Below, piece after piece: positions 49,148-58,184 of a stretch of DNA of 64,000 nt (the first letter of the stretch is position 1; each line of letters starts with the position of its first letter). Both the position numbers and the translations under genes were made by a program. The DNA comes from Thermoanaerobaculum sp. (GTDB lineage Bacteria > Acidobacteriota > Thermoanaerobaculia > Multivoradales > UBA5704). The DNA lies in NCBI GenBank assembly GCA_021154885.1, contig JAJKHS010000136.1, positions 124,001 to 188,000 of the forward strand. Reading direction: 5' to 3'. The notes beneath the pieces were generated by a model. That model worked only from the letters and a program-made list of their open reading frames with translations. It was not told the origin of the DNA and ran no database searches.

Positions 49148-50402
49148 ACCTTCCGAGATCGCCGAGGCCGAATTCCCGCTCTACGAGTCGCCGGATGCGG
49201 AGGACCTCGAGGCCGCTCTGCGCCCGGCGTGGGTGGACGTGGACCTCTCCGCCCTGGAGCACAACCTGGTCAGGATTCGCGAACGGCTTTGCGGCAGCGG
49301 CTCGACGGCGCTGACCATGGCGGTGGTGAAGGCGGACGGCTACGGCCACGGCGCCGTGGGGGTCTCGCGGGCGCTGGCCGGGGCCGGGGTGGACTGGCTG
49401 GGGGTGGCCCTGCTGGAGGAGGGGGCGGAGATCCGCCGCGCCGGGGTGGAGCTGCCCATCCTCGTGCTGGGCACGGCGCGGCCGGCGAAGATCGCCCTCT
49501 ATCGCCGCTACCGCCTCACCCCCACGGTCTCGTCGCTCCACGAGCTGAGGCTCTGGCGGGACTGGACGGCGGGCGAGGCCGAGGCGCAGCCCGTCCACCT
49601 CAAGGTGGACACGGGGATGGGCCGGCTGGGAGTGGCGATGGACGAGGTGCCGCGGGCGCTGGAGATCCTGCGCGATCATCCCGGTCTCGCGCTGGCGGGC
49701 ATCCTCTCCCACTTCGGCGACGCGGACGATCTCGCGAGCCCCAGGAACGCCGCCCAGGAGGCCCGCTTCGCCGCCGTGCTCGCCCAGCTCACGCCGGAGG
49801 AGCGGGAGCGGGCGATCGTCCACATGGCCAACAGCGCCGCCGCCCTCCACCTGCCGGAGAGCCGCTTCTCCCTGGTGCGCCTGGGGATCGCCATCTACGG
49901 CCTGGAGCCCGCCGAGCGGCCGGGCCAGCCGCTGCCGGCCACGGAGCGCACGGACCTGCGGCCGGTGATGGCGGTCAAGGCGCGCATCGTCCAGCTCCGG
50001 GAGGTGCCGGCAGGCACGGCGGTCTCCTACGGCGGGCGGACGGTGACGCGGCGGCGGAGCCGGATCGCCGTGGTTCCTGTAGGCTACGCCGACGGCTACG
50101 CTTGGCGCCTGACCGGCAAGGCCGAGGCCCTGGTGCGGGGACGGCGGGTCCCCGTGGCCGGATCGGTTACGATGGACATGACGCTCCTCGACGTCACCGA
50201 CGCCGGGGCCGAGCTGGGGGACGAGGTGGTCCTGCTCGGGCGGCAGGGGAGCGAGGAGGTCACGGCCCTGGAGCTGGCGACGCACGCCGGCACCATTCCC
50301 TGGGAGATCCTGTGCCACCTGGGGTTGCGGCTGCCGCGGCGCTATGTGCGGGAGGGACGAGTGGAAGAGCTGATGTCGCGTTTCTCGCGGGAGGAGTCAT
50401 GA
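49116..50402 (+). CDS. alr: Alanine racemase
   Basis: 428 residues. PLP Lys in MAVVKADGYGHGA, the RLGVA loop (DTGMGRLGV), Tyr in AVSYGGRTVT and RIAVVPVGYADGY are those of Alr. Supplies D-alanine for peptidoglycan. About 35 extra N-terminal residues precede WVDVDLSALEHNL, and the true start may be nearer to it. It overlaps dnaB at the start and mlaE by ATGA at the end, so the five genes dnaB-mlaD read as one transcriptional unit. Confidence 0.95.
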   Translation: MAWNPVALPSEPSEIAEAEFPLYESPDAEDLEAALRPAWVDVDLSALEHNLVRIRERLCGSGSTALTMAVVKADGYGHGAVGVSRALAGAGVDWLGVALLEEGAEIRRAGVELPILVLGTARPAKIALYRRYRLTPTVSSLHELRLWRDWTAGEAEAQPVHLKVDTGMGRLGVAMDEVPRALEILRDHPGLALAGILSHFGDADDLASPRNAAQEARFAAVLAQLTPEERERAIVHMANSAAALHLPESRFSLVRLGIAIYGLEPAERPGQPLPATERTDLRPVMAVKARIVQLREVPAGTAVSYGGRTVTRRRSRIAVVPVGYADGYAWRLTGKAEALVRGRRVPVAGSVTMDMTLLDVTDAGAELGDEVVLLGRQGSEEVTALELATHAGTIPWEILCHLGLRLPRRYVREGRVEELMSRFSREES

Positions 50403-51154
50403 CCCTGCCGCACCCCGTCGAGGGCTTCTTCGAGGAGATGGGGCGCTTCTTCCAGTTGGTGGGGCGCATCTTCGCCTGGACGCCGCGCCCTCCCTACGAT
50501 TTTCGGGAGCTGTTCCGGCAGATGGTGAAGGTGGGGGTGGACTCGGTGCCGGTGGTGTTCCTGACCGCGCTCTTCACCGGCATGGTGCTGGCCCTCCAGA
50601 CCTTCTCCGTGCTGAACCGCTTCAAAGCCCAGGACTTCGTGGGCTCGCTGGTGGCTCTCTCGATGGTGCGCGAGCTGTCCGCCGTGCTCTCGGGCCTCAT
50701 CGTGGCGGGCCGTGCCGGCTCGGCCATGGGAGCGGAGCTCGGCACCATGCGCGTCACCGAGCAGATCGACGCCCTGGAGGTGATGGCCACCGATCCCGTC
50801 CACTACCTGGCCGTTCCCCGGGTGTGGGCCTCCACGATCATGCTGCCGCTGCTGGTGATCATGGGCAACGGCGTGGGCATCCTCGGCGGCTACCTCGTCG
50901 CGGTCGTCCTGATGGGCGCCAACCCGGTCTCTTATCTCGATCGGACCTTCCAGTTCATGGACCTGAACGACCTGGTCTCGGGGGTCGTCAAGGCGTCCGT
51001 CTTCGGTTTCCTGCTGGCTGCCATCGGCTGCCAGCAGGGGTTCTACACCACCGGCGGCGCCGAGGGCGTGGGGCGCTCGACCACGGCGGCGGTGGTGGTG
51101 GCGAGCATCGCGATCCTCATCTCGGACTTTTTCCTCACCCGGTTATTGTTCTGA
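50399..51154 (+). CDS. mlaE: MlaE-like permease
   Basis: 251 residues, five to six helices. FLTALFTGMVLALQTF, RELSAVLSGLIVAGRAGSAMGAELGTMRVTEQIDALEVMATDPVHYLAVPRVWA and GCQQGFYTTGGAEGVGRSTTAAVV are the MlaE/YrbE signatures. Moves phospholipids between inner and outer membranes with the ATPase and MCE protein that follow. Coupled to alr by ATGA. Confidence 0.94.
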   Translation: MTLPHPVEGFFEEMGRFFQLVGRIFAWTPRPPYDFRELFRQMVKVGVDSVPVVFLTALFTGMVLALQTFSVLNRFKAQDFVGSLVALSMVRELSAVLSGLIVAGRAGSAMGAELGTMRVTEQIDALEVMATDPVHYLAVPRVWASTIMLPLLVIMGNGVGILGGYLVAVVLMGANPVSYLDRTFQFMDLNDLVSGVVKASVFGFLLAAIGCQQGFYTTGGAEGVGRSTTAAVVVASIAILISDFFLTRLLF

Positions 51155-51160
51155 GATCCA

Positions 51161-52018
51161 ATGCCTGAAGCCGTCAAGATCCACATCCACGACCTCCACA
51201 AGTCGTTCGGCTCCAAGGTGGTGCTGGACGGGGTGAACGTGGACGTCGTGCCGGCCGAGTCGCTGGTGATCATCGGCGGCTCGGGCACCGGCAAGAGCGT
51301 GCTCCTGAAGCACATCATCGGCCTGCTCAAGCCCGACTCCGGGACGGTGGAGGTGGACGGCCAGGCGGTGGAAAAGCTGGGCAACCGGCAGATCACCGAG
51401 TTCCGGCGCAAGTTCGGCATGGCGTTCCAGGAGGGTGCCCTGTTCGACTCGATGACGGTGTGGCAGAACGTGGCCTTCCCATTGCAGCGGCTGACGAAGA
51501 TGTCCCGTGGTGAGATCGGCGACCGGGTGGAGGAGTGCCTGACCATGGTGCGGCTGGAGGGGGTGGGGGAGAAGCTGCCGTCGCAGCTCTCGGGCGGCAT
51601 GCGGCGCCGGGTGGGCTTCGCCCGCGCCGTCGCCCACCAGCCGGAAATCCTCCTCTTCGACGAGCCGACCACCGGGCTCGACCCGATCACCACGGCGCTG
51701 ATCGACGAGGTCATCCTCGACCTTTCGGACCGGCTGAAGACCACCAGCGTGACCATCACCCACGACATGGAGAGCGCTTTCCGGATCGGCGACCGGATCG
51801 CCATGCTCCATCAGGGTAAGATCATTGCCGAAGCGCCGCCGGAGGAGTTCCGGCGGCTCGACGATCCCCGCGTGCAGCAGTTCATCCACGGCAGGGCGGA
51901 CGGTCCCCTTTCCGAGGAGACTCCGGCACGCGGGCCGCGGGACTCGAAGGACGAGACGGGCTCGACGAACGAGGGGGAACCGGCAGGGGCGGGCGCTCGC
52001 GAGCTGGAGAGATCATGA
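51161..52018 (+). CDS. mlaF: MlaF-like ABC ATPase
   Basis: 285 residues. Walker A IGGSGTGKSVLLKH, Q-loop FQEGALFDSMTVWQN, signature LSGGMRRRVGFARA, Walker B ILLFDEPTTGLDP and THDMESAFRIGDRIAML. The C-terminal 35 residues beyond FIHGRADG are unlike the family and low-complexity (GPRDSKDETGSTNEGEPAGAGA). Six-base gap from mlaE; the mlaD start overlaps its stop. Confidence 0.93.
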   Translation: MPEAVKIHIHDLHKSFGSKVVLDGVNVDVVPAESLVIIGGSGTGKSVLLKHIIGLLKPDSGTVEVDGQAVEKLGNRQITEFRRKFGMAFQEGALFDSMTVWQNVAFPLQRLTKMSRGEIGDRVEECLTMVRLEGVGEKLPSQLSGGMRRRVGFARAVAHQPEILLFDEPTTGLDPITTALIDEVILDLSDRLKTTSVTITHDMESAFRIGDRIAMLHQGKIIAEAPPEEFRRLDDPRVQQFIHGRADGPLSEETPARGPRDSKDETGSTNEGEPAGAGARELERS

Positions 52019-53511
52019 AATCAGTCATCAAGGTCGGCATTTTTGCCACCATCTGTCTGGTCGTCCTGGGGCTCCTCATCTGGAAGATCGAGGACCTCAA
52101 CCTGTTCCATGCCAAAGGGCAGCGCATCGACGCCGTCTTCGGCACCGTGGCCGGCTTGGACGACAAGGCCTCGGTCCGCGTGGCCGGCGTCAAGGTGGGG
52201 CACGTGGACGGCGTCGGCCTCCAGGGTTCCCAGGCCCGCATCACCATGGCGCTCGACAAGCCGCTGCCGCTCACCGTCGGCACCACGGCCCGCATCGCCA
52301 ACCTCGGCCTGCTGGGGGAGAAGTACGTGGAGCTCGTCCCCGGCCCACCGGGAGCGCCGCCGCTGCCGCCCCACACCGTGCTGATCGGCAAGACACCCGT
52401 CAGCTTCGACGACGCCATCGCCAAGATCGACGAGATCGGCGGCTCGATCCAGAAGGTCACGAGCCAGCTCTCCGGCGGCGACGTGGGGGGCAACATCAAC
52501 AGCCTGATCCGCGACATCCAGCTCACCTCGACCGAGCTGCGGGCCATGATCGCCGAGAACCGGGCCAACCTCTCCTCGACGGTGCACAACTTCGACGTGG
52601 TCGGCGCCACCCTGGCCCGCGAGCTGCCGCGCCTGGCCGGCCAGACCAACCGCGCCATCGACCAGATCTCCGAGCTGCTGGCGGAGAACCGCGGCAACGT
52701 CTCGGGCACCACGACCAACCTGCGCGAGCTGACCACCAAGCTCCAGACCTCGGCCGACAACCTCAACCGGATCTCGGAGAAGATCGCCAGCGGCCAGGGG
52801 ACGATCGGCAAGCTGGTCAACGACGACAAGGCCTACAACGACGTCATCTCGACCCTCGACAGCATCAAGGGCGGCGTCGACACCCTGAGCGGCACCCTGG
52901 GCGCCATCAACAAGTTCAAGATCGACCTCGACCTCCAGGGCTATTACCTGAAGAATTCGATCCCCGCCACCGACTCGGGCAGTTCCAAGAGCTCGCTGAC
53001 CAGCTTCAAGGTCGACATCGACCCGCAGGACAAGAAGCACCTCTATCGCATCGGGATCGTCAACAGCCCCGAAGGCAAGCTGCGCGACAAGACCCAGACC
53101 ACCACCGTCACGGGTCCGAACGGCATCCCGCGGACGACGACGACCCACACGCTGACGCAGGAGCAGGCCTACACCGCCACCGGCCTGTTCGGCTATAAGG
53201 CGCCGTACGACGCGCGCGTGTGGGCGGGCATCATCGAGGGCACGGGCGGGGCGCAGATCGAGTACCCGCTGCCGGTGCTCAACCGCAAGCTCCTGATGTC
53301 CTTCGAGGCCTTCGACTTCAACCGGCAGGACAACAAGTCGGCCCACCTGCGCCTGATGGGCCGCTACCAGTTCCACCCCAACCTCTACCTGATCGGCGGC
53401 TACGACGACCCGCTCGCCAACCACTCCCTCTTCCTCGGCGGCGGCATCCGCTGGACCGACGAGAACATCAAGTACCTGCTGGGGACCCTGGGCGGGCTTG
53501 CGGGGCGGTAG
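52015..53511 (+). CDS. mlaD: MCE-domain lipid transporter with C-terminal barrel-like domain
   Basis: 498 residues. An inner-membrane anchor (KVGIFATICLVVLGLLIW) is followed by one MCE domain (AVFGTVAGLDDKASVRVAGVKVGHV, GEKYVELVPG), then about 150 residues of helical, coiled-coil sequence (LISELLAENRGN, DNLNRISEKIASGQGTIGKL). The last 190 residues are beta-rich with alternating polar/hydrophobic strands (LFGYKAPYDARVWAGIIEG, KLLMSFEAFDFNRQ, HLRLMGRYQFHPNLYLIGGYDDP, SLFLGGGIRW), suggesting an outer-membrane barrel or a sheet that meets one. Standard MlaD is only about 180 residues. Confidence 0.88.
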   Translation: MKSVIKVGIFATICLVVLGLLIWKIEDLNLFHAKGQRIDAVFGTVAGLDDKASVRVAGVKVGHVDGVGLQGSQARITMALDKPLPLTVGTTARIANLGLLGEKYVELVPGPPGAPPLPPHTVLIGKTPVSFDDAIAKIDEIGGSIQKVTSQLSGGDVGGNINSLIRDIQLTSTELRAMIAENRANLSSTVHNFDVVGATLARELPRLAGQTNRAIDQISELLAENRGNVSGTTTNLRELTTKLQTSADNLNRISEKIASGQGTIGKLVNDDKAYNDVISTLDSIKGGVDTLSGTLGAINKFKIDLDLQGYYLKNSIPATDSGSSKSSLTSFKVDIDPQDKKHLYRIGIVNSPEGKLRDKTQTTTVTGPNGIPRTTTTHTLTQEQAYTATGLFGYKAPYDARVWAGIIEGTGGAQIEYPLPVLNRKLLMSFEAFDFNRQDNKSAHLRLMGRYQFHPNLYLIGGYDDPLANHSLFLGGGIRWTDENIKYLLGTLGGLAGR

Positions 53512-53517
53512 GGGGGC

Positions 53518-54429
53518 CTACAGCGCCGGCTCCCGCCCGGTGAGCCGCTGGAAGGCCTCGACGTAGCGCTCCAGGGTGCCCCGCACTACGTCCCGGGGCA
53601 GCTCGGGAGGCGGCGACTCCCTGTCCCAGCCGGTCTCGTCGAGCCAGTTGCGGACGTACTGCTTGTCGAAGGAGACGGGCTCCTCGCCGGGGACCCAGTG
53701 CTCGACGTCCCAGTAGCGGGAGGAGTCGGGGGTGAGGACCTCGTCGATCAGCAGCAGCTCGCCCGTGTCCAGGGCATGGCCGAATTCAAATTTGGTGTCG
53801 GCCAGGAGGAGGTCCCTGGCGGCGGCGTGCTCGGCGCCCCGGTCGTAGAGCCTCAGGGTGAGGTCGCGCAGGGTGACGGCGAGCTCGGGACCGAGGGCAG
53901 CCTCGACGGTGGCGAAATCCACGTTCTCGTCGTGCCCGGTCTCGGCCTTGGTGGCGGGGGTGAAGATGGGCTGCGGCAGCCGGCTCGCCCGTTGCAGTCC
54001 TGAGGGGAGGGGAATGCCGCAGACCGTGCCGCTTTTCTGGTACTCGCGGAAGCCGCTGCCGGCGAGGTAACCCCGGGCCACGCACTCGAAGGGGATCACC
54101 CGCGCCTTGCGCGCCAGCACGGAGCGGCCCCGCAGGAGCTCCCGGAACGGGGCGAGGACGGCGGGGAAGTCCTCGGGCTCGGTCGCCAGGAGGTGATTGG
54201 GTACCACGCCCGCCAGGTGGCCGAACCAGAAGTTGGAGAGCTGGTTGAGGATCTTCCCCTTGCCCGGGATCCCCGGCCGCAGTACGTGGTCGTAGGCCGA
54301 CAGCCGGTCGGCGGCCACGATCAGCAGGGCATCGCCGGCCTCACCCCCCAGATCATAGACGTCGCGCACCTTGCCCTGCCGCGGCGGCGGCAGGCCGGGC
54401 AGGCCGGTCTGCCAGAGAGCTTCGGTCAT
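53518..54429 (-). CDS. purC: Phosphoribosylaminoimidazole-succinocarboxamide synthase
   Basis: 303 residues. GKVRDVYDLG, LIVAADRLSAYDHVLRPGIPGKGKILNQLSNFWF, FECVARGYLAGSGFREYQKSGTVCGIPLP, TPATKAETGHDENVDF, LADTKFEFG and LIDEVLTPDSSRYWD are the SAICAR synthase signatures. Purine pathway. AAGGAACCCCC precedes the ATG. Convergent with mlaD with a six-base gap. Confidence 0.97.
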   Translation of the reverse strand: MTEALWQTGLPGLPPPRQGKVRDVYDLGGEAGDALLIVAADRLSAYDHVLRPGIPGKGKILNQLSNFWFGHLAGVVPNHLLATEPEDFPAVLAPFRELLRGRSVLARKARVIPFECVARGYLAGSGFREYQKSGTVCGIPLPSGLQRASRLPQPIFTPATKAETGHDENVDFATVEAALGPELAVTLRDLTLRLYDRGAEHAAARDLLLADTKFEFGHALDTGELLLIDEVLTPDSSRYWDVEHWVPGEEPVSFDKQYVRNWLDETGWDRESPPPELPRDVVRGTLERYVEAFQRLTGREPAL

Positions 54430-54464
54430 GGGGGTTCCTTTCGCCGTGGCGCCGGCGCCGGCTG

Positions 54465-54546
54465 AGGGACAGCAGGGACTTCAGGGACAACAGGGACGAG
54501 GAAAGCTCCGGTCCCTGGAGTCCCTGGAGTCCCTGAAGTCCCTGCT
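54465..54546. repeat. Nine-base-period hairpin repeat, family B, copy 4
   Basis: Left arm AGGGACAGCAGGGACTTCAG and on; right arm of GTCCCTGGA/GTCCCTGAA words. It lies between two genes on the same strand, just before purC and after the stop of the upstream gene. Confidence 0.8.
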
Positions 54547-54556
54547 TCGGGCACCC

Positions 54557-56560
54557 TCACACCCGGGCCCCGACGGCGGACTCCCGCTCGACGGCGGCGG
54601 CCAGCCGCACACCGCGGATCTGGGTGAACGCCGCCGGGTCCACCCCGGCACCGTCCACGATCTCATACACCGCCAGTTTTTCAAGCCCCTTGAGGTGGGC
54701 CATGCCCAGCTTGCGAAAGCCCACGGACAGCTTGTCGCCGGCGCTCTCCAGGACGAGGAAGACGTACGCCCTGTCGCCTTCGCGGCCGTGGAAGAGGGGG
54801 CAGCCGGTGAGCTCGCGCTCGAGCTGGGCGATGAAGGCGCCGGTCGCCACCATGCCGTTGTTGTGCAGGGTGCCGTTGCGGTTGATGTAGGCGTAGAACT
54901 GCCGCAGCTCCTCGGTCTTGTCCACCACGTCCACGTTCTTGGAGGAGAGGGGGGAGAAGAACCGGTGCACCGTCGCCTCGGGGTAGCCCTGGTTGATCAG
55001 CATGGTCTTGACCTCGTCGACCTCCTGGGTCGCCTTGCCCGTGGTCAGGCGCGACAGCTCGACGAGGCCGGGGCCGAAGAACTCGTAGCGCTCCCCCTCT
55101 TCGGGGCGGCTGCCCATGGGGATGAGACGGTAGGGTCCGTAGTTCAGGGCGATGCGCATGCCGCGGTCGAAGGGGAGACCATCGCGCACGGCCTCCACGT
55201 AGTAGCGCTGGAGGTGGATCGAGCAGAGCAGGAGATTGGTGGCCTCGCGGCTGGAGTAGAAGGCGCCGTCGCCCAGGTACTTCTCCAGCTTGGCGCGGTG
55301 GGAGACGGCCAGGCGGTTGATCCGCCGCTGGAAGCGGAACATGGCCAGGAAGGCGTCGTCCTGGCGCTCGTTGCCCGCCCGGTGGAGCATCGACAGGGTC
55401 TGGGAGAAGTCGCTGATGTCGTAGATCATGCCGTAGCGCTCCACCCGCGGGTCCACCACCCAGGGCTCCATGAAGTCCAGGGGCCGGGTGGCGGTGGAGA
55501 GGACGAGGTCGCCGCCGGGGAAGGCCCGGCCGGGCGGGAGCTCGCGCCCCACCATGCGGCCGTCCGCCTCGACCTCGATGGGCACCAGCAGCCGGCGCAG
55601 GCCGTGGAGCAGCTCGAACTCCTTGAGCTTGAGCAGGAGGCCCTCCCAGACCTGGAGGACGGCCGGCGGCAGCAGCCGCGCCGGGTCGTATGACTTGAGC
55701 GTCGCGAGGTAGGGGACGTAGCCGGGGCGGCAGAGGAGGTCGCGGCTGTCGCCCCGCGGATCGGCACGCAGCAGGTGGGTGACGACGGCGCGCAGGCCGG
55801 GATCGGCGGCGAGCTGCTCAAAGTGCCAGCGGGCGAGGTCGTCCAGCCGTTTGCGCAGGTCGCGGCCGTCGATCCCCAGGGAACCGTTGAAGTAGCTGCC
55901 GAGCTCGGACAGATCGCGGCTGATGTAGTCCTCGGTGAACAGCAGGACGTTGTCGCGCATGCGGGAGAGCACGCGCGGGAAGAGCTCCTCCTCGGCCTCC
56001 TCGGTGGTGCCGGCCAGCCGTTGCACCAGGTCGTAGCTGGTGGCCAGGACGCGGTCGAGGAAGCGGTCGAAGATCCGGTATTTGACGGCGTCGCCGTGAC
56101 GGCGGCCGAGCTCGGTGTCCCGCCGCAGCATGCGCTTCGGCACCTCTTTGAGCAGGCGTGCCACGTCGAGCGAGTGGAAGAGCCAGAACACGGCGGGATA
56201 CTGGCGGCCGTAGCTGGAGATGGTGGCGTTCTCCAGGGCGCGGGAGAGCAGGGCGACGTAGCGCTCCCAGGCCAGGGTGTGGGCCCGCACGTCGTGCCCC
56301 TCGCGCCGCAGGCCGGCGACCTGGACGGCCTCCTCGGCCAGGACGTATTCGCGCAGGGCGGCGCGCAGCTCGAGCATGCCGCGCGAGAGGGAGATGGGGA
56401 AGCCCTGGAGGGGGGTGGCGTTCTCGTCTTCGAGGAAGATGGGGCGCGGCTGCGGCAGGAGACGCTGGAGGTCGGGTATCAGGCGCCGGACCTCGTCGGG
56501 CTCCGGACGCAGGAAGTTGAACGGGCCGGGCAGCATCTGGAGAAGAGACGTGGGGTTCAT
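54557..56560 (-). CDS. Unknown protein with class III nucleotide-cyclase-like C-terminal domain
   Basis: 667 residues, no signal peptide. Residues 1-370 are helical and unfamiliar. From about 378 a cyclase-homology pattern appears: GMIYDISDFSQTLSMLHR (metal Asp), AKLEKYLGDGAFYSS (K...GDG, second metal Asp), MRIALNYGPYRLIPMG and FFGPGLVELSRLTTGK. These line up with D...FT, GDG, R-x-x-G and the late N/R region of class III cyclases and related guanylate-cyclase folds. The residues that complete transition-state stabilisation (Asn-x3-Arg) are not clear, so it may bind nucleotide rather than make cAMP. An in-frame TTG at 56590 is an alternative start. Confidence 0.6.
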   Translation of the reverse strand: MNPTSLLQMLPGPFNFLRPEPDEVRRLIPDLQRLLPQPRPIFLEDENATPLQGFPISLSRGMLELRAALREYVLAEEAVQVAGLRREGHDVRAHTLAWERYVALLSRALENATISSYGRQYPAVFWLFHSLDVARLLKEVPKRMLRRDTELGRRHGDAVKYRIFDRFLDRVLATSYDLVQRLAGTTEEAEEELFPRVLSRMRDNVLLFTEDYISRDLSELGSYFNGSLGIDGRDLRKRLDDLARWHFEQLAADPGLRAVVTHLLRADPRGDSRDLLCRPGYVPYLATLKSYDPARLLPPAVLQVWEGLLLKLKEFELLHGLRRLLVPIEVEADGRMVGRELPPGRAFPGGDLVLSTATRPLDFMEPWVVDPRVERYGMIYDISDFSQTLSMLHRAGNERQDDAFLAMFRFQRRINRLAVSHRAKLEKYLGDGAFYSSREATNLLLCSIHLQRYYVEAVRDGLPFDRGMRIALNYGPYRLIPMGSRPEEGERYEFFGPGLVELSRLTTGKATQEVDEVKTMLINQGYPEATVHRFFSPLSSKNVDVVDKTEELRQFYAYINRNGTLHNNGMVATGAFIAQLERELTGCPLFHGREGDRAYVFLVLESAGDKLSVGFRKLGMAHLKGLEKLAVYEIVDGAGVDPAAFTQIRGVRLAAAVERESAVGARV

Positions 56561-56698
56561 GCTCGTGCTCGCGACGGGGCGTTCGTTCAACTTGAAATGG
56601 AGGGATTACGTATACCATACCGCTCCGTGACTGGCCATGGAGGCGCGACTGCTAGACTCGGACACCGAGGTAGCTGAAAAGCTGGAGGAAAGGATCTC

Positions 56699-58171
56699 AT
56701 GGGGCATATCGCGTCGATCGACGTCGTCTCCGGGAGCCGTCCGGAGGCCGGTCTCCTGGCCGTGGGGTGCTTCGAGGACGAGGCTCCCGCGGCCGACGGC
56801 TTGAGCGAGGGGAGCCGGCGGGCGGTGGAGCGCCTGGCGGCGAGGGCGGGCTTCAAGGGGGCCGAGGAGCAGTGGGGGCAGACGGAGGCGGGCCCCGACG
56901 GGCCGGTCGTCGCCCTCTATGGCCTGGGAGCGCGGCACGACTTCACCTGGACCAAGCTCCTGCGCTGGCTCGGCCGCGCCGCCGAGGACGCCCGCCACGG
57001 CGGCGAGCGGCGCCTCGCCGTGGCGTTGCCCGCCCACGCCGAGACCTCCGGCCCCGCCGCCGGACGCATCCTGCGCGCCATGGCCCTCGCCGTGTATCGC
57101 TTCGACCGCTTCCTGAGCGAGACCGACAAGGCCGGCCGGGTGGAGCGGCTGACCGTGGTCCCGCCGGCGGGGACGGAGGCCGCCTTCCGCGACGCCCTCG
57201 CCGTCTCCGGCGTCGTGGCCGGGGCTGTGGCCTTCGCCCGCGACCTTGCCAACTCGCCGGCCAACGAGGCCACGCCCACCTGGATGGAGGAGCGCGCCCG
57301 CGAGCTCGCGGCCGACCGCGGCCTCGCCGTCACCGTGCTGGACGCCGGGGAGCTGGCGGCCCGCGGCATGGGTGGCCTGCTGGCGGTGGGCGCCGGCTCC
57401 GCTCATCCGCCCCGCCTGGTGCGGCTGCAGTGGGGCGACCGCGGGCCCCGCATCGCCCTGGTGGGCAAGGGGATCACCTTCGACACCGGCGGCATCTCCA
57501 TCAAGCCCGCCGCCGACATGGACGAGATGAAGTACGACAAGAGCGGCGCCTGCGCCGTGCTGGCGACGGCCCGCGCCGTGGCGGAGCTGGCGCTGCCGGT
57601 GCGGCTCACCGTCTACGCCCCGTTCGCCGAGAACATGCTCTCCGGCAGCGCCTACCGGCCGAGCGACATCGTCCGCTGCTACAACGGCAAGACGGTGGAG
57701 ATCACCAACACCGACGCCGAGGGGCGGATGATCCTCGCCGATGCCCTGGGCTGGGCCGCCGAGGAGAAGCCGGACGCCCTGATCGAGCTGTCGACCCTGA
57801 CCGGCGCCTGCATGGTGGCGCTCGGGCACCTGGCGGCGGGGATGTTCACACCGGACGACGGCCTGGCGGGCGAGCTGGCCGCCGCCGCCGAGGAGGGGGG
57901 CGAGCGCCTGTGGCGGCTCCCCCTCTTCCCGGAGTTCCTGGAGGAGATGAAGGGCACCCACGCCGACCTCCGCAACTCGGCGGGCCGCTGGGGCGGCGCG
58001 AGCCTGGCGGCCGCCTTCCTTTCCGAGTTCGTCGGCGAGGTGAAGCGCTGGGCCCACCTCGACATCGCCGGGGTGGCCAACGTCAAGGTGGAACAGGGGG
58101 CGCCGGCGGCCGGCGCCACCGGCTTCGGCGTGGCGTCGCTGGTGAGCTGGCTCCGCCGGGCCGAGACTTAG
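56699..58171 (+). CDS. pepA: Leucyl aminopeptidase (M17)
   Basis: 490 residues. KGITFDTGGISIKPAADMDEMKYDKSGA (metal Lys/Asp), NTDAEGRMILADAL (family signature with Asp and Glu ligands) and WAHLDIAGVANV are in the C-terminal catalytic half; the N-terminal half is a macrodomain-like part. Cytoplasmic hexamer removing N-terminal residues. GGAGGAAAGGATCTC precedes the ATG. It is followed by two peptide-type ABC ATPases after 13 bases. Confidence 0.95.
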   Translation: MGHIASIDVVSGSRPEAGLLAVGCFEDEAPAADGLSEGSRRAVERLAARAGFKGAEEQWGQTEAGPDGPVVALYGLGARHDFTWTKLLRWLGRAAEDARHGGERRLAVALPAHAETSGPAAGRILRAMALAVYRFDRFLSETDKAGRVERLTVVPPAGTEAAFRDALAVSGVVAGAVAFARDLANSPANEATPTWMEERARELAADRGLAVTVLDAGELAARGMGGLLAVGAGSAHPPRLVRLQWGDRGPRIALVGKGITFDTGGISIKPAADMDEMKYDKSGACAVLATARAVAELALPVRLTVYAPFAENMLSGSAYRPSDIVRCYNGKTVEITNTDAEGRMILADALGWAAEEKPDALIELSTLTGACMVALGHLAAGMFTPDDGLAGELAAAAEEGGERLWRLPLFPEFLEEMKGTHADLRNSAGRWGGASLAAAFLSEFVGEVKRWAHLDIAGVANVKVEQGAPAAGATGFGVASLVSWLRRAET

Positions 58172-58184
58172 GACGCGGCCGGAC

